Assembly: GCA_044238935.1 (NCBI GenBank)
Contig: JBIICI010000021.1
Span: 1 to 34,698, forward strand
Length of the DNA stretch: 34,698 nucleotides
Direction: 5' to 3'
Source: JBIICI01 sp044238935
Lineage (GTDB): Bacteria; Pseudomonadota; Alphaproteobacteria; Micavibrionales; Micavibrionaceae
Shown: one piece after another, positions 6,638-14,467 of the stretch
Layout: each line of letters opens with the position of its first letter
Position numbering within the stretch: position 1 is the first letter of the stretch
Notes under the pieces: model-generated
The model's database searches: none
The model's input: the letters and a program-made list of their open reading frames with translations, nothing else
Told to the model about the DNA's origin: nothing
Program-made: the position numbers and the translations under genes

Positions 6638-7687
6638 TTATAAAACAGCTGGTTGGCTATATTTTTCACGTGCTGCACCAGCGATTTTATCAGCTTGCCC
6701 CATTAAAGCCTTAAAAGGTGGTGAAAATTTAATTAAATCTGGCTGATCAAGTAACTTCGACATTTCCGCTGATGTTTCCAAACGAATTGTTCGATCCAAT
6801 AATTTTCCAGTATTTGCATCTGTTTCACCATCTTTTATAATAATGTCTGATGCTTTCATTCCCTCAATACGGATTGCAAAAATTGTATCTAAATAAAAAT
6901 CAAGATTCTTATTAATCGGATACGCATCCAAAGGAACAACTTTATGCACGATCTCTTGTCCATCAATTTTTTGTGTAAAGGGCTGTGTAATACCATCAAT
7001 GACCAAGGTTCTTGCAACAAGCGTGGTCTTAGTGGCTTCTACCCCCCACTCTTCTTTCAAAAAATTTTCTTCAATTTTCTGTGCGATGGATGCACGGTCT
7101 GTGTAAACAGCTTGCATAAATTGACCTGTTAGGGTGTTATCAATCTCATGCCCCTCAATCACAAGATCTAAAGGCGCAACCGTTTTATCGTCTTTTTGAA
7201 CATAAACATGCATTTCCTCCAAAAGCTCTTTGGCGGTTTGGTTCGCAAGGTTTTGTGATCCATGAACGCCTTCAACAGTTCCACCACATGCCCCACCACC
7301 AAAACGCGAAAGCATACCTTGATTGGTCGCACCATTATTTTGAGCAGTGCGCTGAACAGCGACAAACCTGACCTCATCATTATCAAACACCAATGCAACG
7401 ATTGAGCTTACGCCAATAGTGCGTTTATGTTGTAAAATAGCATCTTTATTTATACCAAATCTTTTTTGGGCTTCAGTGATAAAGTTAGCATCGCAATCAT
7501 CTTTTGCTAATTTATAGAACTCATGCTTTAACCATGTAGGATCATTTTCATCTTTGACGAGCAAAGTCGCAGGATCATCTGGTTTTGTTTCAACAACATA
7601 ACCCCCCTGTTCATCTCTCTGAACATCAAAAACTAATGAGCCATCTTTGTCCTTTTCAAAAAAATCTTTGTTTTTTGAATATGTCAT
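6638..7687 (-). CDS. Nudix-like protein with a degenerate Nudix box
   Basis: This is a 349-residue protein. Residues ~90-165 look like a Nudix fold: strands IGVSSIVALVFDNDEVRFVAV, then RFGGGACGGTVEG (~128-140) and KELLEEMHV (~153-161), which aligns with the REUXEEXGU half of the Nudix box. The expected Glu seven residues before KE is Gln, Arg is Lys and the Gly is His, so metal binding may be altered. Nudix enzymes cleave nucleoside diphosphates linked to another moiety; the substrate here is unknown. The flanking N- and C-terminal regions (about 90 and 185 residues) are unassigned. AAGGA lies about 6 bases before the ATG. It is convergent with the unknown gene at 5853-6425. Confidence 0.6.
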   Translation of the reverse strand: MTYSKNKDFFEKDKDGSLVFDVQRDEQGGYVVETKPDDPATLLVKDENDPTWLKHEFYKLAKDDCDANFITEAQKRFGINKDAILQHKRTIGVSSIVALVFDNDEVRFVAVQRTAQNNGATNQGMLSRFGGGACGGTVEGVHGSQNLANQTAKELLEEMHVYVQKDDKTVAPLDLVIEGHEIDNTLTGQFMQAVYTDRASIAQKIEENFLKEEWGVEATKTTLVARTLVIDGITQPFTQKIDGQEIVHKVVPLDAYPINKNLDFYLDTIFAIRIEGMKASDIIIKDGETDANTGKLLDRTIRLETSAEMSKLLDQPDLIKFSPPFKALMGQADKIAGAAREKYSQPAVL

Positions 7688-7718
7688 GAAAAATCCTTTT
7701 TTTTATAATCACTATACA

Positions 7719-7747
7719 ACAATAATTATATTGAATCTATATGTCAA
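7719..7747 (-). promoter_or_regulatory. Promoter of the Nudix-like gene
   Basis: On the reverse strand TTGACA (7747-7742) is followed after 17 bp by TATTGT (7724-7719). The stretch ATTGACATATAGATTC matches 15 of 16 bases of the promoter at 5784. The -10 box is weak; an alternative TATAAT lies too close to the -35 box. Confidence 0.4.
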
Positions 7748-7846
7748 TAAAAAACCGCTAAACTTAAATCTAATAATATGATGACATGTCCGTTTTATTA
7801 TAGTTAAACCAAATAAATTTGGTTAGGGTGTTTCTTAACAGGAATC

Positions 7847-7928
7847 GTCATACCGGACGTGATCCGGTATCCCTGTGATCAGTGGCAATTTTCTACTCAG
7901 GGAGATCCCGTGTCGCGCACGGGATGAC
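7847..7928. repeat. Two-hairpin intergenic repeat, copy 2
   Basis: GTCATACCGGACGTGATCCGG opens the unit, with stem TACCGGA/TCCGGTA. A second perfect 8-bp stem, ATCCCGTG/CACGGGAT, precedes the closing GATGAC. This is the GTCAT-rich two-hairpin repeat type common between alphaproteobacterial genes. It lies in the 335-bp gene-free stretch 7688-8022, which otherwise holds the Nudix-gene promoter and the duplicated glycosyltransferase segment. Confidence 0.8.
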
Positions 7929-7995
7929 GTCATAAGGCAGGGAAATAAAGGGTAAATAGACCGAATGATATAATCATTTTTATTTGGTTTGGCTA

Positions 7996-8037
7996 TATAA
8001 ACCGTAATCACATAAAATATTTTCATGGTTTTTGATT
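7996..8037. repeat. 42-bp direct repeat of the glycosyltransferase 5' end
   Basis: This segment matches 8961-9002 at 40 of 42 bases. It overlaps the glycosyltransferase stop codon and supplies the last codons (NQKP). On the reverse strand it restarts a reading frame as MKIFYVITVY, almost the same as the true N-terminus MKISYVITVYNK, but similarity stops right after. Confidence 0.85.
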
Positions 8038-8991
8038 TAAAATTCGAATCGTCGCAGGTTTCCAATGTTCGGGGCGTTCAATTTTTTGATCAGGCGTATA
8101 GGCACTCAGGCATTTTAAGGTGGCTTCTTTCAAATCACGTGGCAGCATTATTTTTGAAAACGCATAACGCACCCCATGTTTGAGGGGGCTGTTTTTTAGG
8201 AATTTTGCGTAATTATAAGAACGTGAACAAGCGCGTTTATAGACAGCTTGCGCGACATCCAAACGGTGCGGCAACATTTCATGTGCCATATAATAAATCG
8301 CCAAAATACTTTCATATCGGCTGCGGCCTTTTTGCGAAGAAAGACGTCCTGCGGCCTCATCCACCATCAAACATACATGATCCTTGAGCAATGCAAGGGC
8401 GGGGCTATGTACTACGGCACGGGTGCATAAAGTGTAATCGGGCGAAATTAAGCGAATATCTGATCCCCCCATGCGGTCAAACAATGATTTTTTAATCAAC
8501 ATACAGCTGGAATTATTGGGGAAGTTTTTAATATAGCGAAAAATGGCGTCTTCTTGTGCGATAAGCTCAAAATCATCCTTTGTGAACGGAATTTGCGGCA
8601 AAATATCCTGTTTCTGTGTAAAGAAACCATAGCTGCCCATGACAAATTCTGTGTTTGATTTTTGGGCTGTTTCATATAAAATGCGTGTCGATTCACGGCA
8701 GACTAAATCATCACCATCTAATAACCTGATCCATTCATATTGTGCGGCATTCACCCCTGCATTGGTGGCGGCAGCGGCGCCTTGGTTGGGTTGTTCAATG
8801 ATCACAACAGGCCATGGCAATTGATTGGATAATTGACGAATCATCGCAACCGATTCATCACTTGATCCATCATCCACAAAAATATATTCCGCGGCATCTA
8901 AGGGGTCTTTATGCTCGGCGGCTAATGATGTGATCACATCATGTAAAAAGGCAGTTTTATTATAAACTGTAATCACATAAGATATTTTCAT
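8023..8991 (-). CDS. Family 2 glycosyltransferase
   Basis: This 322-residue GT-A fold enzyme transfers a sugar from a nucleotide-sugar donor, probably to a surface glycan. Landmarks are the N-terminal strand ISYVITVYNK, VDDGSSD (residues ~41-47), and LDGDD (~91-95) carrying the metal-binding DXD. No membrane segment is visible. I chose the ATG at 8991; a TTG five codons upstream is also open. The last codons fall within a 42-bp direct repeat of the gene's own 5' end, so the natural C-terminus may have been replaced. It is divergent from asnB, with 81 bp between them, consistent with a shared role in surface polysaccharide. Donor and acceptor are unknown. Confidence 0.88.
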   Translation of the reverse strand: MKISYVITVYNKTAFLHDVITSLAAEHKDPLDAAEYIFVDDGSSDESVAMIRQLSNQLPWPVVIIEQPNQGAAAATNAGVNAAQYEWIRLLDGDDLVCRESTRILYETAQKSNTEFVMGSYGFFTQKQDILPQIPFTKDDFELIAQEDAIFRYIKNFPNNSSCMLIKKSLFDRMGGSDIRLISPDYTLCTRAVVHSPALALLKDHVCLMVDEAAGRLSSQKGRSRYESILAIYYMAHEMLPHRLDVAQAVYKRACSRSYNYAKFLKNSPLKHGVRYAFSKIMLPRDLKEATLKCLSAYTPDQKIERPEHWKPATIRILNQKP

Positions 8992-9002
8992 GGTTTTTGA
9001 TT
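8961..9002. repeat. 42-bp direct repeat, original copy at the glycosyltransferase start
   Basis: This partner of 7996-8037 covers the glycosyltransferase start codon, its first ten or so codons and the bases just upstream. Two mismatches separate the copies, which suggests an old duplication. Confidence 0.85.
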
Positions 9003-9072
9003 CCAAAGATGATAGATTATATTTTCTTCAAATATTCATAGCAGATCATCAACGTTTTTTTAAGGAAAAAAT

Positions 9073-10824
9073 ATGTGCGGTCTTTTTGGTCATACAGGTT
9101 TAAAAACAGAAGCGAATTTAGATCATTCGCATGAATCCCTGCATTGCCTGACGCATCGTGGCCCCGATGGCTGGCATTATCATGCGGTGAATGATGTGTA
9201 TTTGGGGCATCGGCGCCTGAGTATCCTTGATTTATCCGAACAAGGTCGTCAACCCATGAGCGCCCATAATGTGCATATTACGGTGAATGGAGAAATTTAT
9301 AATTTCCAAACGCTGCGCACAGAATTAGAAGGGATGGGGTATATTTTCAACAGCCATAGCGACAGTGAAGTTGTCTTGCACGGCTATCACGCATGGGGAA
9401 TTGAGTCTTTATTAGATCGCATGGATGGCATGTTTGCCCTTGCCATTTATGACGCAACCTTGGATAAAATCTATCTAGCGCGTGATCATGTGGGGATTAA
9501 ACCGCTTTATTATGGGTTAAAAAATCAACATATTTCTTGGGCATCTGAGCTTAAGGCGTTAACGCATTTTTATGGTGCAGAAAACTTAAAAATCGAACCA
9601 ACGGCCTTATATGATTTTTTGACTTATTTATATATTCCCTGCCCCAAAACATTATACAAAGATATTTATAAATTAGAACCTGCCCATTATTTGATTTTTA
9701 ATTTAAAAACCCATATCGTTGAAACGCATCGTTATTGGTCATTGGATGATGTGATGGCAGCTGCAATATCCCATTCAGATAATATCAGAGATGTTTTGGC
9801 GCAATCCATTCGGGAACAGCTTGTATCTGACGTGCCCGTTGGCTTTTTCTTAAGCGGAGGAATTGATTCCAGCACGGTATGTTTCGAAGCCGCCCAGCAA
9901 ATTCAAAATATGCATAGTTTTTCCATTGGCAATGTTGATCCCAATAATGACGAAACAGAATACGCCAAAATGGTCGCTGATCAAATTGGTGCGACGCACC
10001 ATACGGATGTTTTTCATCATGATCTCGCAAACAAAAATTTTGAACTATTGCGCATTTTATATGATGAGCCTTTTGCCGATGTGTCTGCTTTCCCGACATA
10101 CCAAGTTTGCTGTCTTGCGAAACAGAATGTCACGGTTGTTCTGACGGGGGATGGCGGCGATGAATTATTTGGCGGATATGGGCGCTATTTGCGCGCCGAT
10201 GAGATTTTTAATCCCCCAACTTCATCACAATCTGATTTTAAAAATCAATGGATTGAGCTATGCCTTGCGATTCCTGTGCGCAAAATCCAACGCAAAGCGC
10301 GTAAAAATTTCTTTTCTGTCTTAAATGATCCTATGGCACGATGGACATATGTTATGGATGGCATGATTGCCAATGATCCTGCAAAAAAGGCAATAAAAAA
10401 ACAATATCATATTCCAGATGATTATGATGATTATTGGTATTACCGCCAATATGATCGCCCCGATTTACCATCTAAGACACGGGCGCAATATTTAGATTTC
10501 CATACTTATATGCACGATTCTGTCTTAACTAAAGTTGACCGCGCCAGCATGCGTGTTGCCATTGAAACGCGCGTGCCATTCCTGAGCAAGGCGATGATTT
10601 CTGCCGCATGGCGCTATCGCGATGTTGATCATTACAAAGATGGTCAATTAAAATCAATCTTAAAACAGGCCTATCGCGGTTTATTACCCGATGTGATTTT
10701 AGATCGTCGCAAACAAGGTTTTGCAGTGGGGCGCACACGTAAAACAGATCGATTACATCATAAAAACACCCCCCTTCCTTTACAAATCCTGAATCAACTT
10801 TATACGGAGATCCCCCTATCATGA
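9073..10824 (+). CDS. asnB: Asparagine synthase (glutamine-hydrolysing), AsnB family
   Basis: The enzyme makes asparagine, or amidates a sugar or other carboxylate in polysaccharide-linked members, using glutamine and ATP. The N-terminal glutaminase domain begins MCGLFG with the nucleophile Cys2 and has HRGPDGW (~28-34) and VNGEIYN (~71-77). The synthetase domain has the PP-loop SGGIDSS (261-267) and a TGDGGDELFGGYGRY segment. An AAGGA site precedes the ATG. At 583 residues it is somewhat short: only about 40 residues follow the RRKQGFAV motif and they do not look like the usual tail, so the C-terminus seems truncated or diverged. It overlaps plsY by ATGA. True asparagine synthesis versus a glycan-modifying role cannot be separated. 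Confidence 0.85.
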   Translation: MCGLFGHTGLKTEANLDHSHESLHCLTHRGPDGWHYHAVNDVYLGHRRLSILDLSEQGRQPMSAHNVHITVNGEIYNFQTLRTELEGMGYIFNSHSDSEVVLHGYHAWGIESLLDRMDGMFALAIYDATLDKIYLARDHVGIKPLYYGLKNQHISWASELKALTHFYGAENLKIEPTALYDFLTYLYIPCPKTLYKDIYKLEPAHYLIFNLKTHIVETHRYWSLDDVMAAAISHSDNIRDVLAQSIREQLVSDVPVGFFLSGGIDSSTVCFEAAQQIQNMHSFSIGNVDPNNDETEYAKMVADQIGATHHTDVFHHDLANKNFELLRILYDEPFADVSAFPTYQVCCLAKQNVTVVLTGDGGDELFGGYGRYLRADEIFNPPTSSQSDFKNQWIELCLAIPVRKIQRKARKNFFSVLNDPMARWTYVMDGMIANDPAKKAIKKQYHIPDDYDDYWYYRQYDRPDLPSKTRAQYLDFHTYMHDSVLTKVDRASMRVAIETRVPFLSKAMISAAWRYRDVDHYKDGQLKSILKQAYRGLLPDVILDRRKQGFAVGRTRKTDRLHHKNTPLPLQILNQLYTEIPLS

Positions 10825-11417
10825 TCCCTCTTTTTGTGACAATTTTTGCGTATTTATGTGGCTCTATTCCCTTTGGCCTTATTTTAACACGCATGGCAGG
10901 ATATGGCGATATTCGCCAAATGGGATCAGGCAATATTGGCAGCACCAATGTGCTACGCACAGGCAATAAAAAATTAGCCGCCGCCACATTATTATTGGAC
11001 GGCATAAAAGGCATCATTCCTGTGATGCTGGTACATCTGTTTTTTAAATCTGATCTGTTATTGGCTGTGGCTTGCATCGCAGCCGTTTTGGGGCATGTGT
11101 ATCCTGTCTGGTTGAAATTTAAAGGGGGCAAGGGCGTTGCCACATCATTGGGGGTTTGTTTGGGTCTATCGCCTCTATCGGGATTGATCAGTTGCTTAGT
11201 GTGGTTAGCTATGGCGTTTGGCTTTCGCTATTCCTCTTTATCGGCATTGGTTGCGATTTCAGCAATGCCCCTGATTTATTTTATATTGACCAATTCTCTA
11301 CTCCCCACATTGGCGTTATGTTTGATTGCGGCCTTGGTTGTTTTTAAACATCGTGCCAATATTGAACGTCTGCGTGCAGGAATTGAACCAAAAATTGGGG
11401 CAAAAGCCAAAGAATGA
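10821..11417 (+). CDS. plsY: Glycerol-3-phosphate acyltransferase PlsY
   Basis: PlsY is an inner-membrane enzyme that transfers an acyl group from acyl-phosphate to glycerol-3-phosphate, the first step of phospholipid synthesis. The 198-residue protein has about five membrane segments and three conserved loops: CGSIPFGLIL, the MGSGNIGSTNVLRTG loop (~residues 34-48) and the KFKGGKGVATSLG loop (~95-107). Length is normal. It overlaps asnB and addB by 4-base ATGA junctions, so translation of the operon is probably coupled. PlsX, which makes its substrate, is not in the window. Confidence 0.95.
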   Translation: MIPLFVTIFAYLCGSIPFGLILTRMAGYGDIRQMGSGNIGSTNVLRTGNKKLAAATLLLDGIKGIIPVMLVHLFFKSDLLLAVACIAAVLGHVYPVWLKFKGGKGVATSLGVCLGLSPLSGLISCLVWLAMAFGFRYSSLSALVAISAMPLIYFILTNSLLPTLALCLIAALVVFKHRANIERLRAGIEPKIGAKAKE

Positions 11418-14400
11418 CGGCTCTCTATACAATCCCAGCGGGGGAAAAATTTCTGAATCACATTGCGCAATTTTTATTGCAGCAATGCCCTGCTGCCGAT
11501 TTACCAAAGATCCATATTTTGCTACCCACACGCCGTGCCTGTCGTGCTTTACGCGTGGCGTTTTTACAAGAAACCAAAGGCGCTGCGATCTTATTGCCGC
11601 GTATGAGTCCCGTGGGTGATCCTGATGAAGATTTTTTATTATCTCATTTTTTAACAGATGCACAAATCAATGATTTCTTTGATATTCCTGCCGCCATCCA
11701 TCCCATTCAACGCACAATTTTATTGGCGCATTTGGTGCGGCCTTATTTAAAATCTTTGGATGAAAACAAAAATGTTTCTTGGGATCATGCCTTAAAAATG
11801 GCGCATGCTTTGGGGCAATTTTTGGATATGATTCAAAATGAAGGGCGATCATTAGATGATTTACCTAATTTGGTTGATGATGGTTTCCAAGAACATTGGC
11901 AAATCACCACAGAATTTTTGTCGATTTTAGCTACCCATTGGCCATTGATTTTAGACGCACAAAATTGCATTGACCCCGTTCAACGGCGCAATTTGATCTT
12001 AGAAAAAATGACACAAATATGGATGCAATCTGACCCATCCTATACCATTATTGCCGCAGGATTAAACGGATCAATTCCTGCCGTGCGGCAATTATTATCC
12101 AGCATGATGAAATGGAAACAACCCACGCAACACCCCAATCATGCCTTGATTTTAGATGGTTTAGATATTCAGATTGATGATCAATCATGGGATTTTTTAG
12201 ATGAAACCCATCCACAATATGCCTTAAAAACATTATTATTAGACCTTAAAAAATCACGGCATGATTTTCACCTATTGCCCACAGTTGGCGCCGTACAATC
12301 AAAGCCAGATTCGCATAAACATTTTTTTATTCGCGAAGTCATGCGCCCTGCACAAACAACACATATTTGGCAGGATATTGAAATTGATCCATCCGCATAT
12401 GAATCTATCCATCTTTTAGAAAGCGATTCCCCACAACAAGAGGCCGATTTAATAGCGCTGCTGATCCGTGAAGCGATTGAAAAACCACACCATACAATCA
12501 TGGTGGTAACCCCCGATCGTTTATTATCACGCCGTATCATTACACAATGTCAAAAATGGGGGCTGGTCATTGATGATTCATCGGGGATGCCCCTATCTGA
12601 TAGCCCCATTTTTGCCTATATGCGGTTGATTATTCAATATTGTATTCACACAAAAACATGCGAAACATTTGATTTCGAACCCTTGGTGACATTGCTTAAA
12701 CACCCTTTATGTGGGATAGAATTGTCAAATATCTACACGCTTGAAAAACGCATTTTGCGTAATCAACATAAGCAATTAGAATTTTTAAAACATAAATCAC
12801 AACATGATCAAGACGGCAAAGAGCAGCATCCTTTATGCATCTTGAAAAGAATAACACAAGATCTGATCCCACAAAATGATACAACATCCACAATGATGAA
12901 TATGCTGGATCGCGTTTATATCAGCCTCCAAAAAATTTCTGCTATGCTGCAACAGGGGCATTTTTCTTTTGTCGAATGGCTGTATGCCTTGATTGAAACA
13001 GCAGAATCTTTATCAACAAACTTAGATGAAAATCCCTTATGGCAGGGATCAGACGGACAAGCCTTATCTGATTTGATGCATCTAATTTTGCAATATGGGC
13101 ATGATATGCCGCCTTTGTCTTTGGCACAATTTGAATCATGCCTATTGATATTTGCTGCATCGCACAATATACGACCTTTATACGGGATGCACCCCAGAAT
13201 CACAATCTTGGGCACAATGGAAGCTCGGTTATTATCAGCAGATACTGTGATATTAGCAGGATTGAATGAGGGGGTCTGGCCAAATACCAACGCCCATGAT
13301 CCATGGATGTCACGACAAATGCGTTTGCGCTATGATTTACCATCGGTGGATTACCCGATTGGGATTGCCGCGCATGATTTTGTTAGCCATGTTTGTGCGC
13401 CGCATGTATTCATCAGTCGCACACGCCAAGACGAAGAAAAACCCACAGTGCCATCGCGTTGGCTGTTGCGTATGGAAACGGTTTTACAGGCTTGTAAACA
13501 ATCTTTACAAAGACCACAACATTATTTTACTTACTTAAATCTACTGACTCAAACACAGACGATAAAACCCATTACCGCCCCCTATGTCACGCCGCCTGTT
13601 GCGGTGCGTCCGACATCTTTGTCTGTATCCGCTGTTGAAACATGGCTGCGTGATCCCTATAGCATTTATGCGAAATATATTTTGGGATTGCGTCCCTTAT
13701 CAGATTTACAATTATCTGACGGCACAGAAAATGCGTTGCGGGGAACGGTCATTCATCAAATCTTGCATGATTTTATTGATGAACATCGCACCCATCCTTT
13801 AGACGTTGAAAAACAGGGCGATATAGTATGGCAGAAATTGATGCAGGGATTAAGGGATGCAGGGATTGAAGCGACAAAATTACACTATGAAAGCCCGCGC
13901 CTAAAAAGTACCGCCAAACAATTTATTGCCGATGAAATTATGCGTCGCGAAAATGGATATACACCATTGTTTTTAGAAGAAAAAGGCAGCTATACGATAC
14001 AATTCCCAAACCAAGATCCCTTTATTTTAACCACGAAAATTGATCGCATTGACCAAGACCATGAAAATCAGTTTATTATCTTTGATTATAAAACGGGGAC
14101 ACTCCCCAAAAAGAATGAGGTTCATTCCGGATACAGCCCACAATTACTCTTGGAATCCTTAATTGTTCAAAATGGCTCACTTCAGCATCCTTTACCCCTG
14201 CATCCGATTGTTGCTGAGATTTCTTATATATCTATTAAATATAACCAAAATAAATTCACTGCGATAAAAGGGGATGCATTACAGGGTTTAATTGATCAAA
14301 CCTATTTGGGTTTAAAAAATTTAATCCTGTCTTATTGCAAAGAAAGCACGCCCTATTTAGCAACACCAGACCCCGAATACGCCCCCCAATATAATGATTA

Positions 14401-14467
14401 CGCCCATTTATCCCGATATGCAGAATGGGGCACAGAAAATGATGAGGACAGCGATTATGGGACATAA
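11414..14467 (+). CDS. addB: AddB, subunit of the AddAB helicase-nuclease
   Basis: AddB pairs with AddA to process double-strand breaks for RecA loading. The 1017-residue protein begins with a helicase-like N-terminus (KIHILLPTRRACRALRVAF). It has the AddB segment VILAGLNEGVWPN near residue 610, then RTRQDEEKPTVPSRWLLRME, and ends with a RecB-type nuclease domain: SVSAVETWLRDPYSIYAKYIL, RGTVIHQILHDF and the catalytic FDYKTGTLP (~895). Length fits the alphaproteobacterial form. It starts inside the plsY stop (ATGA) and overlaps addA by 11 bp. Confidence 0.93.
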   Translation: MTALYTIPAGEKFLNHIAQFLLQQCPAADLPKIHILLPTRRACRALRVAFLQETKGAAILLPRMSPVGDPDEDFLLSHFLTDAQINDFFDIPAAIHPIQRTILLAHLVRPYLKSLDENKNVSWDHALKMAHALGQFLDMIQNEGRSLDDLPNLVDDGFQEHWQITTEFLSILATHWPLILDAQNCIDPVQRRNLILEKMTQIWMQSDPSYTIIAAGLNGSIPAVRQLLSSMMKWKQPTQHPNHALILDGLDIQIDDQSWDFLDETHPQYALKTLLLDLKKSRHDFHLLPTVGAVQSKPDSHKHFFIREVMRPAQTTHIWQDIEIDPSAYESIHLLESDSPQQEADLIALLIREAIEKPHHTIMVVTPDRLLSRRIITQCQKWGLVIDDSSGMPLSDSPIFAYMRLIIQYCIHTKTCETFDFEPLVTLLKHPLCGIELSNIYTLEKRILRNQHKQLEFLKHKSQHDQDGKEQHPLCILKRITQDLIPQNDTTSTMMNMLDRVYISLQKISAMLQQGHFSFVEWLYALIETAESLSTNLDENPLWQGSDGQALSDLMHLILQYGHDMPPLSLAQFESCLLIFAASHNIRPLYGMHPRITILGTMEARLLSADTVILAGLNEGVWPNTNAHDPWMSRQMRLRYDLPSVDYPIGIAAHDFVSHVCAPHVFISRTRQDEEKPTVPSRWLLRMETVLQACKQSLQRPQHYFTYLNLLTQTQTIKPITAPYVTPPVAVRPTSLSVSAVETWLRDPYSIYAKYILGLRPLSDLQLSDGTENALRGTVIHQILHDFIDEHRTHPLDVEKQGDIVWQKLMQGLRDAGIEATKLHYESPRLKSTAKQFIADEIMRRENGYTPLFLEEKGSYTIQFPNQDPFILTTKIDRIDQDHENQFIIFDYKTGTLPKKNEVHSGYSPQLLLESLIVQNGSLQHPLPLHPIVAEISYISIKYNQNKFTAIKGDALQGLIDQTYLGLKNLILSYCKESTPYLATPDPEYAPQYNDYAHLSRYAEWGTENDEDSDYGT

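Noticed and set aside
7835..8065. A separate small reverse-strand gene starting with glycosyltransferase-like sequence
   Set aside because: Only the 42-bp duplicated segment resembles a protein. The rest translates a palindromic repeat.
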